The notes under the pieces are model-generated. The model was not told the origin of the DNA. It did not search any database and worked only from the letters and a program-made list of their open reading frames with translations. Made by a program: the position numbers and the translations under genes. DNA of 43,531 nucleotides from Brevibacterium sp. p3-SID960 (lineage in GTDB: Bacteria > Actinomycetota > Actinomycetes > Actinomycetales > Brevibacteriaceae), in assembly GCF_025144725.1 (NCBI RefSeq), contig NZ_JALXKS010000024.1, forward strand, positions 1-43,531, given 5' to 3'. Below, piece by piece: positions 18,206-25,744 of this stretch (positions are counted from its first letter, which is position 1; each line of letters opens with the position of its first letter).

Positions 18206-19147
18206 TTAAGGATGGACTGTGTCGTGGCTCTCACGCCGGCGGATGTCCTCGGTTTCGAGCTGGAACGTCGTGTGCTCGATCGAGACCTCGAAGTCCTCAG
18301 CGATGCAGCGGCGCAGCCCGTCGAGGATCTCGATCGCGTGGCCGTCGCTGAAGCAGGAGTCGTCGAGCACGACATGGGCGCTGAGTGTCGGCAGCCCGGA
18401 GGCGACGGTCGAGGCGTGCAGGTCGTGGACGTCGATGACGTGATCGACGGCGAGCATGTGGCGGCGGACCTCATCGAGGTCGAGGCCTGCCGGGGTGAAG
18501 TCCATGAGGATCCGGACGGCATCGCGCAGCAGGATGACCGAGCGCGGGATGATGAGGGCGGCGATGAGGAAGGCGGCCAGCGTGTCGGCGCGGGTGTAGC
18601 CCGTGGTGAGGATGAGGATCGCCGAGACCATGACCGCCAGCGTGCCGAGGGCGTCGACGAGGACTTCGAGGAACGCGGCCCGCATGTTCAGATTCGCCTT
18701 CCGCCCGGCTGCCAGGGCGAGCATCGCTGCGACATTCAGGACCAGGCTGAGTGCGGCGACGATGAGCAGCGGACCGGCGGCGACCTCCGGCGGGGCGGCC
18801 CAGCGGCGGATGCCGTCGATGATGGCGTAGATGCTCACACCGGCCAGCAGCAGGCCCTGGGCGAGTGCCGCGAGGCTCTCAAGCCGCCGGTAGCCCCAGG
18901 TGCGCTCATTCGACGGCGGGCGGGCGATGAGGGTGACGGCGACGACGGCGATGAGCAGACCGGAGGAGTCGACGAAGGAGTGGACGAGGTCGACGAGCAG
19001 GGCAAGGCTGCCCGACAGCCAGGCGCCGATGAGCTGGACGACGACGATGGAGGCGACGAAGCTGAAGGCGATGAGCAGTCGGCGGCGCATGCCCGGTGCG
19101 TGTGCTGCTTCGGCGGCGCTGGGTCCGTGGTTGTGGTGTGCTCCCAT
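18206..19147 (-). CDS. Cation diffusion facilitator (metal efflux)
   Basis: The 313-aa protein has six transmembrane helices and a C-terminal cytoplasmic domain with histidines (DVIDVHDLHAS, LSAHVVLDDSC). This is the CDF family, which exports Zn, Co, Fe or Mn in exchange for protons. Helix 2 carries D53-xx-H56-xxx-D60, the expected metal site. In helix 5 the matching position reads FLEVLVD, Glu161-xxx-Asp165, where zinc exporters of the YiiP/ZitB type have His-xxx-Asp; this may alter metal choice. The N-terminus is His-rich (GAHHNHG). The ATG at 19147 follows a strong GGGAGGAGGAG. It starts 38 bases after the ArsR-type regulator in the same direction, so the two form an operon, and metal-responsive control is inferred. 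Confidence 0.92.
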   Translation of the reverse strand: MGAHHNHGPSAAEAAHAPGMRRRLLIAFSFVASIVVVQLIGAWLSGSLALLVDLVHSFVDSSGLLIAVVAVTLIARPPSNERTWGYRRLESLAALAQGLLLAGVSIYAIIDGIRRWAAPPEVAAGPLLIVAALSLVLNVAAMLALAAGRKANLNMRAAFLEVLVDALGTLAVMVSAILILTTGYTRADTLAAFLIAALIIPRSVILLRDAVRILMDFTPAGLDLDEVRRHMLAVDHVIDVHDLHASTVASGLPTLSAHVVLDDSCFSDGHAIEILDGLRRCIAEDFEVSIEHTTFQLETEDIRRRESHDTVHP

Positions 19148-19185
19148 GGTCTCCTCCTCCCTTGGTGCTGTGGCTGGCTATCGGT

Positions 19186-19563
19186 TCAGCTGGCGGCCGG
19201 TTGGTGCGGTTCGGTTGTGTGCAGGTGCTGGCAGAGCACCGCGTGGGCGCCGGTCGCAGTCAGTACGCGTTCGGCTGCGGTGATGAGCCCGCGCAACCAC
19301 TCGGGTCCGGCCAGCGCGTACCAGGTGGCGCGGCCTTCGGGCCGGGCGGTGAGCAGCCGACATTCGTGCAGGAAGGCGATGTGCTTGCTCACCGTCGACT
19401 GCGCCAGGCCCATGTGCGCCACCAGGTCGCGCACCCGGTGCGGGCCAGAGGCCAGATGCTGGACGATCGCCAGGCGCGTCGGTTCGGCCAGCGCCTGGAA
19501 CAGGTGCGCGTACGCGGTCGTGGCCGCTTCGTCGATTGATATCACATCAGCTTTCATCGCCAT
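19186..19563 (-). CDS. ArsR/SmtB-family metal-sensing repressor
   Basis: The 125-aa protein is a winged helix-turn-helix regulator: FQALAEPTRLAIVQHL near residue 22-37, recognition helix AQSTVSKHIAFLHE near 54-67, and a wing ending RATWYAL. The C-terminal helix region has Cys and several His (AHAVLCQHLHTTEPH), compatible with a metal site on the dimerising helix. Members bind operator DNA and let go when they bind Zn, Ni, Co or similar. It is the first gene of a two-gene operon with the cation efflux pump, and an inverted repeat lies 12 bases upstream of its start, fitting autoregulation. ATG codons at 19563 and 19557 are both possible starts; no strong ribosome site separates them. Confidence 0.92.
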   Translation of the reverse strand: MAMKADVISIDEAATTAYAHLFQALAEPTRLAIVQHLASGPHRVRDLVAHMGLAQSTVSKHIAFLHECRLLTARPEGRATWYALAGPEWLRGLITAAERVLTATGAHAVLCQHLHTTEPHQPAAS

Positions 19564-19574
19564 AGAGCGATGCT

Positions 19575-19590
19575 ATCACCCAAGGGTGAT
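19575..19590. promoter_or_regulatory. Candidate ArsR operator
   Basis: ATCACCC-AA-GGGTGAT is a perfect 7-2-7 inverted repeat 12 bases upstream of the regulator's start codon. Operators of ArsR/SmtB proteins are typically short inverted repeats in this position. Identification as the operator is inference. Confidence 0.55.
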
Positions 19591-20079
19591 GCCGCTTTCG
19601 TCCGGGCGCCGCTTTGCTTGAGACGGCTTCTGTGCCGTTCATCCTGATTCGCCCCGGGTCTGGTGGAGGCTCTGATCCCATGGGCGGATGAGGAGCATGG
19701 CAGCACCGAGGAAGCAGAGCGTTGAGCTCCACGCGCGGGCCACGCGGAGGGCGTCGGGCGCCAGGAAGGGCTGACCGCAGCGGGCCAGCCCGAACCCTTC
19801 CCCGAGGACTTCTTCGACCCCGACAGCGATTGAGTCCCAACAGCCACGACACCCAGCCCACCGACGGCGCGCAGCCCTTCTAACCCCAAACCGAAGGATC
19901 ATCCGCTACACCACGTCCGGGGACTTGACCCCATGGTCCCGCTGGAGGCTCGTCTTCTGAACATCCCCGGCGTGGTTCAGCGTTCAGGATTCGAACCGGG
20001 CCTGGTCGGTCCGCTCACGTTGAAAGATCACGTAATTCACCCCAGCTGGCGCAGTGCCGCAACCGTTGACCACCGTCAG
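19591..20079. pseudogene. Degenerate region with interrupted reading frame
   Basis: No intact gene is visible in this stretch. On the plus strand one frame runs from about 19648 to 19833 with a single internal TGA at 19723. It reads LVEALIPWADEEHGS before the stop and ends GQPEPFPEDFFDPDSD after it, without a start codon. It looks like the tail of a decayed gene, perhaps from a mobile element, but I cannot name it. Reading frames on the minus strand (for example 19639-19902) are Arg/Gly-rich and unconvincing. The region marks the left edge of the oxidase/dehydrogenase segment. Confidence 0.4.
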
Positions 20080-21210
20080 CTAGGCCTGGGCCTCGCCGAG
20101 GCGCGCTTCGGGCCTGAGCTCGGCGCGGAGACCGCCGCCGGTCGCAGCCCGGGCGAGGGCGCGACCCAGCGATGGTGCCTGCTTGAATAGATTGTGACCG
20201 GCCACGAAGAAGACCGAGCCTGCCTCCCACACGGCCACGCCGTCCTCACTCCACGGGAGGTCGGTCACCCAGCAGTGGACGAAGTCGCGCGGCTCTGGGC
20301 GGAGACCGGGCAGCGCCCGTGTCACGTAATCGCGTGCGCGTTCGTCCAGCGATCGAATCGCCGCCGGGTCGATGAACGTTCCGTCGTCGCGGACGCCGAC
20401 GGTGTCGCTGAGTCCGACCGAATAGCTGCTGTTGCCCGGTAGCGGCGTCGCGTAGACGCCGACTTCGCCGAAGACGCCGCTGCTGTCCTGCAGGCACGCG
20501 ACTCGTGCCGGGGCGGCGGCTTTCACGTCGAAGGTCAGCCGGACGTGTGCGGCAAGGCGAACCGGCAGCGACAGGCCGACGCTGCGTGCCAGGCGGGCGG
20601 TTTCGCGGCCGGCGCACACGACCACCTTGGAGTAGACAGCCCGGTCGGTTACGCTGCGCACCTCGACCGTCCCGTCGGCGCGGGGATCGATGGAGATGAC
20701 CTCACCGGTAGTGACCGCATCTGCGAGGGCACCCGTGAGTGCCGTGATCGCGGCGCGGGTGCGGATCGCGCCGCCCGACTCGTCGAGCACTGCTGGCCCC
20801 GAGTACCCAGCGAGCAGCGGCATCCGCTGGGCGACCTCGGCAGCGTCGATCTCGCGCGCTTCCACGCCGCCGACCTGGTCGAGCACCCGCAGCCGCGCCA
20901 GGGCGCTGTCTCCGACCGCCAGGACACCGTCTGATGAGACCAGCTCGACGTCGAAGTGTTCGGCCCACTCATCCCATACGCCGCGGCTCTCGCGCGCGAA
21001 AGCGACGAGCCGCGGGTCGTCGTGGGCATGCCGGAAGATCCGCGACTCACCCGCGGACTGACCTGTCCCGGGCAGACCAGCCTCGTACAAGCGCACCGGC
21101 ACGCCCTGCTCCCGCAGCGCGTACGCTGTCGACAGACCGACGATCCCGCCCCCGATCACTGCTACCTCGGGTGAACGCGTCGTGGCAACGCCGTCGTCAG
21201 TTCCTGTCAT
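20080..21210 (-). CDS. FAD-dependent sarcosine-oxidase-like amine oxidase
   Basis: The 376-aa protein is a DAO/GlcD-type flavoprotein. It has the Rossmann dinucleotide motif VIGGGIVGLSTAY (G20, G22, G25) and then the GESRIFRHAH region of the monomeric sarcosine oxidase/N-methyl amino acid oxidase group. Cys313 in HCWVTDLPWSED and Lys343 in GHNLFKQAPS fall almost exactly where monomeric sarcosine oxidase has its flavin-linking Cys (315) and oxygen-activating Lys (348). The likely reaction is oxidative demethylation of an N-methyl amino acid or related amine, giving formaldehyde and hydrogen peroxide. The next gene in the same region encodes a formaldehyde dehydrogenase, which supports this. 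The ATG at 21210 has AAGGA seven bases upstream. The natural substrate is not determinable from sequence. Confidence 0.85.
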   Translation of the reverse strand: MTGTDDGVATTRSPEVAVIGGGIVGLSTAYALREQGVPVRLYEAGLPGTGQSAGESRIFRHAHDDPRLVAFARESRGVWDEWAEHFDVELVSSDGVLAVGDSALARLRVLDQVGGVEAREIDAAEVAQRMPLLAGYSGPAVLDESGGAIRTRAAITALTGALADAVTTGEVISIDPRADGTVEVRSVTDRAVYSKVVVCAGRETARLARSVGLSLPVRLAAHVRLTFDVKAAAPARVACLQDSSGVFGEVGVYATPLPGNSSYSVGLSDTVGVRDDGTFIDPAAIRSLDERARDYVTRALPGLRPEPRDFVHCWVTDLPWSEDGVAVWEAGSVFFVAGHNLFKQAPSLGRALARAATGGGLRAELRPEARLGEAQA

Positions 21211-21343
21211 CGCGGTTCCTTGATCTGTTGGTGATTAGCGATAGGCCGCAGGAGAGCTTCTCAATCGCGGGTTCGCAGAACAACGTGCCGGTCTGCTCGC
21301 GGCGAGGATCGCGACCCTGCTGGCCTGCAGATCCGCGGGCATA

Positions 21344-22510
21344 TCAGCTTGCCTTCTCTCCGCTCGACATGCCGGGCTTGATGACGACCTTGGTCCAGCC
21401 CTCGGCCCTGGAGTCGAAATTCTTGTAGGCGTCGGCGGCCTGCTCCAACGAGATCTCGTGGGAGACGATCCATGACGGCTTCGCCTTCCCAGCCGCGATC
21501 AGGTCGCGCAGCTGGCGGTTGTACTTCTTGACCGGGCATTGACCGTTGCCCATGGTCTGCCCCTTGAACCAGTGCAAGCCGAAGTCGACAGCCGCCTTGC
21601 CCTGTTTGGCCAGGTCGTCCTTGCCCCCAGGATCCTGAGGGACGAACACGCCGACGGTGCCGATCCCGCCGGTGAAACGGACCGAGTTGATGAGCATGTT
21701 CAGGGTGGCAGCCGGATCTTCGTTGCCCTGGGGATCGTGGGCCTGGTAGCCCACGCACTCGCAGCCGCGGTCGGCTCCGAGTCCCATTGTCTCGTCCAGC
21801 ACGGCCTGCACAGGGTCGGTCTTGGAGTCGTCGATGGCAATCGCGCCGATCTGCTCGGCCAGCGCCAGCCGGTCGGGGTGGCGATCGACCACCATCACCT
21901 TCGCGGCGCCCTTGATCGTCGCGGACAAGGCGGCCATCAGTCCCACGGGTCCGGCCCCGGCGATGACGACGCTGTCGCCCGGAACCACGCCGGCCATCTC
22001 GGTGGCGTGGTAGCCGGTGGGGAAGATGTCGGAGAGCATGACGTAGTCGTTCTCCTTCTCCTCCGCGTCCTCACCCAGGCGCAGCGCGTTGTGGTCGCCG
22101 AAGGGCACCCGGAGCAGTTCTGCCTGCCCGCCGCCGTACGAGCCCATTTCGGCGAAACCGTAGGCCGCGCCGGCGGCCGACGGGTCAGGCTGCGTCGTCA
22201 GGCAGTAGTTCGTGAGCCCGCGCTCGCAGTTCTTGCAGAAACCGCACGAGATATTGAACGGCAGCACGACCCGGTCGCCCACCTTGACCTTCTCGACTCC
22301 CTGGCCGACCTCCACCACCTCTCCCATGTTCTCGTGACCGAACGTCCGGCCTTGCTCGAAGGAGGTCCGGCCCTCGTACATGTGCAGGTCCGAGCCGCAG
22401 ATGTTGGTTGTTGTCACCTTGACCAGCACATCTGTGGGCCGCTCGATCTTGGCGTCCGGAACATCCGTGACCGCGACATCTCTGGGTCCCTGATAGACGA
22501 CAGCCTTCAT
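21344..22510 (-). CDS. fdhA: Glutathione-independent formaldehyde dehydrogenase
   Basis: This is a 388-aa zinc-dependent medium-chain dehydrogenase of the Pseudomonas putida FdhA type, which oxidises formaldehyde to formate with tightly bound NAD+. Catalytic zinc ligands are visible as Cys38 (NICGSDLH) and His59-Glu60 (FGHEN). The structural zinc cysteines are 89, 92, 95 and 103. The coenzyme motif is GAGPVG at 185-190. The start is the ATG at 22510 behind GGAGATCC. It is upstream of the sarcosine-oxidase-like gene in the same direction with 133 bases between, so the two probably act together to make and remove formaldehyde. A short element with inverted-repeat ends begins only 38 bases upstream, so its promoter may lie within that element. 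Confidence 0.92.
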   Translation of the reverse strand: MKAVVYQGPRDVAVTDVPDAKIERPTDVLVKVTTTNICGSDLHMYEGRTSFEQGRTFGHENMGEVVEVGQGVEKVKVGDRVVLPFNISCGFCKNCERGLTNYCLTTQPDPSAAGAAYGFAEMGSYGGGQAELLRVPFGDHNALRLGEDAEEKENDYVMLSDIFPTGYHATEMAGVVPGDSVVIAGAGPVGLMAALSATIKGAAKVMVVDRHPDRLALAEQIGAIAIDDSKTDPVQAVLDETMGLGADRGCECVGYQAHDPQGNEDPAATLNMLINSVRFTGGIGTVGVFVPQDPGGKDDLAKQGKAAVDFGLHWFKGQTMGNGQCPVKKYNRQLRDLIAAGKAKPSWIVSHEISLEQAADAYKNFDSRAEGWTKVVIKPGMSSGEKAS

Positions 22511-22547
22511 GGCGGATCTCCAATCGTTGTGTGGTGACTTTCAGACC

Positions 22548-22697
22548 TGAACCGTCCTGGGTCTCGATTCTATGCTACAGATGAAGCAGCGCACTTACTA
22601 CAGATTGAAGCAGCGCACTTACTGCAGAGGAAGTATCGCGCTGTCTGGGGTGAGCCGTCTTTGACCACCATCTAGGAATGAAACCCAGGACGGTTCA
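22548..22697. mobile_element. 150-bp MITE-like element with IS3-like ends
   Basis: TGAACCGTCCTGGGT at 22548-22562 is the exact reverse complement of ACCCAGGACGGTTCA at 22683-22697. The ends begin with TGA and resemble the terminal repeats of actinobacterial IS3-family elements (TGAACCGCCCCGGG type), as I recall them. No transposase fits between. I find no clear target-site duplication in the flanks. It may be a MITE or an internally deleted insertion sequence. Confidence 0.6.
22575..22627. repeat. Direct repeats inside the MITE-like element
   Basis: Two nearly identical copies of CTACAGAT(T)GAAGCAGCGC followed by ACTTA begin at 22575 and 22598, and a partial third begins at 22622 as CTGCAGAGGAAG. 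The spacing is 23-24 bp. They lie 65-117 bases upstream of fdhA and could be regulator sites or part of the element itself. Confidence 0.75.
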
Positions 22698-22743
22698 CGG
22701 TGCTGGTTTGAACGGATGACCAGGCGTTTTGTGCTGGTATTTT

Positions 22744-22820
22744 TGGTGCCCCCAGTGGGACTCGAACCCACACTGAATCGATTTTAAGTCGACTGCCTCT
22801 GCCGATTGGGCTATAGGGGC
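22744..22820 (-). tRNA. tRNA with anticodon UAA (Leu), short variable loop
   Basis: The minus strand folds as a complete tRNA of 77 nt including an encoded CCA. The 7-bp acceptor GCCCCTA/TGGGGGC has one G-T, the D arm has a 3-bp stem, and the anticodon stem-loop has the loop CTTAAAA (anticodon UAA, reads UUA). The T arm is GTGGG-TTCGAGT-CCCAC and the discriminator base is A. The variable region is only five bases, whereas leucine tRNAs normally carry a long variable arm. Leu is assigned from the anticodon. The 3' end faces the oxidase/dehydrogenase segment. Confidence 0.88.
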
Positions 22821-22885
22821 GACGGCTGACAGTCTAACCGAGTCAGCGCCGCCCAACGCCCTCCACCCAGGGCCACCGCATAGAA

Positions 22886-22925
22886 AACACTGGTGGGGAC
22901 CCCAGACAGGATCCCCACGAGTGTT
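22886..22925 (-). terminator. ndh terminator
   Basis: AACACTGGTGGGGA (22886-22899) pairs with TCCCCACGAGTGTT (22912-22925) with one mismatch. On the minus strand the stem is followed by TTTTCTATG, a U-rich tail. It lies 27 bases beyond the ndh stop codon. Confidence 0.8.
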
Positions 22926-22951
22926 GACATCAGCTCAGGTGAGCGTCACGG

Positions 22952-24325
22952 TCAGGCTTTGGCCGGCTCTTTCTTGGGGGCCGGCTTCGAGTGCGCGGCG
23001 TCGACGAACGACTTGCGCGGCACATCGAGGTCCTTGAGCGGCATAACGTCGCGGCCGAAGACGACGTTGAGCGCCCAGTTTCCGAACACCCGGACCTTGC
23101 GGTCGATGGTCGGGATGGCGTAGCCGTGGTAACCGCGGTGCATCGCCCAGGCGAGCAGACCGCGGGCCTCGAAGTCGCCCATCTGCGAGACACCCTTGTA
23201 CAGGCCGAGACCGGCAACCGTGCCGATGGTCTTGTGGAAGTACTGGCGGAACTCGGTCTCACCGCGCAGCGCGGCGAGCACGTTGGCGGCCAGCACCGGA
23301 GCCTGGCGCACGGCGTGCTGTGCGTTGGGCACGCAGTAGCCGCCCACGCCGCCGCCGGAGAGGTCGGGCACAGCAGCGTTGTCACCGGCAGCCCAGGCGC
23401 CTTCGACAACACCCTCATCGCCCTCGACGCGCAGGTCGGCGCGCACGGTGACGCGGCCGCGCTCGTCGAGCGGCAGGTCGGAGTCGACAAGCAGCGGGTT
23501 GGCCTTGACGCCGGCGCTCCACACGACGGTGTCGCAGTCGAACTCTTCGCCGTTGGACAGCTGGATGTGCTTGTTGGTGCAGTCCTGCAGGAAGGTCTCG
23601 AGGTAGACGTCGATGCCGCGCTCGCGCATGTGCTCGACGACCCAGCGGGCCTGAGCCTCGCCCACCTCGGGCATGACGCGGCCCATCGCCTCGACGAGGA
23701 CGAAGCGCAGGTCGGCCTCGGTCAGGGTCTCGTACTGGGCAACGGCGGCACGGGCCATGTCCTCGAGCTCGGCGAGGATCTCCATGCCGGCGAAGCCGCC
23801 GCCGACGAAGACGAAGGTGAGCAGCCGGCGGCGCTCTTCGTCGTCTTCGAGCAGGGAGGCCTCGGAGATGTTGTTGAGCACGTGGTCGCGCAGGGCGACG
23901 GCCTCTTCGATCCGCTTGAGGCCGATGGCCTCTTCGGCCAGGCCCGGGATCGGCAGGGTGCGGGCCACGGAACCTGCGGCGAGGATGATCTGGTCGTAGT
24001 CGAGCTCGAATGGCTCATCGCCTTCGGGTTCGACGGTGACGAACTTGTCAGCGTGGTTGATCGACCGGACGTAGCCGGTGACGACCTCCGCACCCTTGAG
24101 GTTGCGGCGCAGCGGCACGACGGCGTGACGCGGCTCGATCGAGCCGGCTGCCACCTCGGGCAGGAACGGCTGGTAGGTCATGTAGGGGTTGGGGTCGACG
24201 ACAGTGACCGTCGCTTCGCCGCGACCCAGGTTCTTCAGCAGATTCTGGGCGGTGACGAGGCCGAGGTAGCCGCCTCCGACGATGAGAATACGAGGACGCA
24301 GTTTGCTGTTTCGAATCAGTGCCAT
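22952..24325 (-). CDS. ndh: Type II NADH dehydrogenase
   Basis: This is a non-proton-pumping NADH:menaquinone oxidoreductase (457 aa) at the inner face of the membrane. The FAD-binding motif ILIVGGGYLG starts near residue 14, and the NADH-binding motif FVFVGGGFAGMEILAEL lies near residue 172. The FAD-site stretch WAAGDNAAVPD near 310 and the quinone/membrane-side C-terminal region (YHGYAIPTIDRKVRVFGNW) are those of actinobacterial NDH-2. The tail ends in Lys/Ala/Pro residues. The start is the ATG at 24325 with GGGG just upstream. It is separated from the protease gene by only 46 bases, so it may be transcribed with it, and it ends at a clear hairpin. Confidence 0.94.
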   Translation of the reverse strand: MALIRNSKLRPRILIVGGGYLGLVTAQNLLKNLGRGEATVTVVDPNPYMTYQPFLPEVAAGSIEPRHAVVPLRRNLKGAEVVTGYVRSINHADKFVTVEPEGDEPFELDYDQIILAAGSVARTLPIPGLAEEAIGLKRIEEAVALRDHVLNNISEASLLEDDEERRRLLTFVFVGGGFAGMEILAELEDMARAAVAQYETLTEADLRFVLVEAMGRVMPEVGEAQARWVVEHMRERGIDVYLETFLQDCTNKHIQLSNGEEFDCDTVVWSAGVKANPLLVDSDLPLDERGRVTVRADLRVEGDEGVVEGAWAAGDNAAVPDLSGGGVGGYCVPNAQHAVRQAPVLAANVLAALRGETEFRQYFHKTIGTVAGLGLYKGVSQMGDFEARGLLAWAMHRGYHGYAIPTIDRKVRVFGNWALNVVFGRDVMPLKDLDVPRKSFVDAAHSKPAPKKEPAKA

Positions 24326-24371
24326 GACCCCATACTAGCGACCGCCCCAGGGTTTGTGAAAACTTTCACTT

Positions 24372-25733
24372 TCACTCCGGGGGTGCTGGCGGATCCGCTT
24401 CAGACCGCGGTGTGCGCCGCATCCGGGCGATCCCGGCGGCGATGAGCCCACTGCCTGCCAGGCCGCCGATGATGAGCATGGCCGGGCCCGCCGCCGAGGC
24501 GGTGGCCGGTGTGATCTGCGCCTGGCCTTCGCGGGAGGTTTCCTTGCCGGAATCGGCGCCGGGTTCGGCCTGTTCGGAGGTCGCAGGCGCCCGACGGTGC
24601 ATCGTCACCCAGTCGGCGAGCTGCTGTCTGGCCTGCGGGACGTCTGCGGGCACCTCGGCGTTCAGGGCTGCCAGAGGGGCAAGCCGGCCGTGGCCGACGA
24701 CCGGATCGGGCTGCTCGGGTGTCGTCGTGCCGTCGTGACCGGGGACCGGGGTGGCTGTGGTGTAGAGCTTGGCGACGACCTCATCGGCGGACAGATCCGG
24801 GTCGTTGCTGCGGATGAGGGCTGCGACTCCGGCGACGACCGGTGCTGCGAAGGAGCAGCCGTCGCCGGTGCCGTACTCGCCGCCGGGCAGCGGGACGGGG
24901 ATGTCCTCGGCTGGTCCCATGAGGTCGACGGCGATACCAGGGGCGGTCGATTCGGCGCGCACCTGCCCGTTGGTGCCCAGTCCCCCGACACCCACAACGC
25001 CGGGCACGGTCGAGGGCGCCCAGGCCTTGCGCGCACCCTGTGAGCGGTTGCCCACGCAGGCGATGACGACGACATCGTGCTCGAATGCATACGCGAAGGC
25101 CTCGTCCCAGTCCGGGTCCCAGGTCGGGTCGTCCCAGCCCAGGGACATGTTGACGACATCAGCGCCCTCGTCGACAGCCCAGCGCAGTGCGGCGGCAGCC
25201 TGCTGGCGGGAGGGCGGGGAGCTCTCGGGCCGGTTGCTGCCCAGCCACATCGAGGCGGAGAGCAGGTCGGCGTCCGGGGCCACGCCCATCGGCCCTGGCC
25301 CGGATCCGTTGCCGGCGATGACGCCTGCGATGGCGGTGCCGTGGTGGATGATCGACCCGTCGCCGAGAGGGGTGGTGCCGTCCGCACCGGTTTCGGAGAA
25401 GTCCTTGGCCTTGACGACGGTGTCGGTGAGGTTCTCATGCGCGGCATCGACGCCGGAGTCGATGACAGCGACCGTCGTGCCCTTCCCGGTCGTCGTCTTC
25501 CACATCTCGTCAATGCCGTAGTCGGCGATGAACCATTGGCCGGGTCCTGCCTCGGGTTCGGCCGCCTGCGCCGGGCCCGAGGCGAGAGTCGCCTCGGCAA
25601 GTCCCGCGCCGGTGGCCAGCGCAAGGGCCGCGGCAGCGGCGGCGAGCTTCTGCCCGGCAGCCCTGCCAGCCCAGGCAGCCCTGACTCGCCGGGCGCGCGG
25701 GAGGCCGGTGGCGTCTCGGTCGGCGACGGTCAT
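24372..25733 (-). CDS. Membrane-anchored subtilisin-like (mycosin-type) protease
   Basis: The 453-aa protein is an S8 serine protease. An N-terminal signal region (basic, then Ala/Leu-rich, about residues 15-58 ending AQA) is followed by the catalytic domain with Asp92 in VIDSGVD, His131 in HHGTAIAG, the oxyanion Asn in VGNRS near 228, and Ser293 in GCSFAAPVVAG. A C-terminal transmembrane helix (about 420-440) ends in positive charges. This layout matches mycosins (MycP), which process type VII secretion substrates. No ESX genes are in the window, and the usual GTS motif reads GCS, with Cys292 replacing Thr. It starts 11 bases after ppx, so it is in the same transcript, with the ATG at 25733. 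Confidence 0.87.
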   Translation of the reverse strand: MTVADRDATGLPRARRVRAAWAGRAAGQKLAAAAAALALATGAGLAEATLASGPAQAAEPEAGPGQWFIADYGIDEMWKTTTGKGTTVAVIDSGVDAAHENLTDTVVKAKDFSETGADGTTPLGDGSIIHHGTAIAGVIAGNGSGPGPMGVAPDADLLSASMWLGSNRPESSPPSRQQAAAALRWAVDEGADVVNMSLGWDDPTWDPDWDEAFAYAFEHDVVVIACVGNRSQGARKAWAPSTVPGVVGVGGLGTNGQVRAESTAPGIAVDLMGPAEDIPVPLPGGEYGTGDGCSFAAPVVAGVAALIRSNDPDLSADEVVAKLYTTATPVPGHDGTTTPEQPDPVVGHGRLAPLAALNAEVPADVPQARQQLADWVTMHRRAPATSEQAEPGADSGKETSREGQAQITPATASAAGPAMLIIGGLAGSGLIAAGIARMRRTPRSEADPPAPPE

Positions 25734-25744
25734 GTCGGCTGCCT

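Noticed and set aside
19880..20010. tRNA-like pieces on the minus strand (a D-arm-like stretch near 19900 and a T-arm-like stretch near 19985)
   Set aside because: They are in the wrong order, the stems do not pair, and no complete cloverleaf can be drawn.
19591..22820. Integrated phage or conjugative element at the UAA tRNA
   Set aside because: No integrase, relaxase or phage gene is present, and I found no direct repeat of the tRNA 3' end on the far side.
22744..22820. A bldA-type regulatory link between the UAA tRNA and TTA codons in the anticodon-nuclease gene
   Set aside because: Only the presence of TTA codons was seen; there is no evidence for regulation, and distance and orientation give no support.
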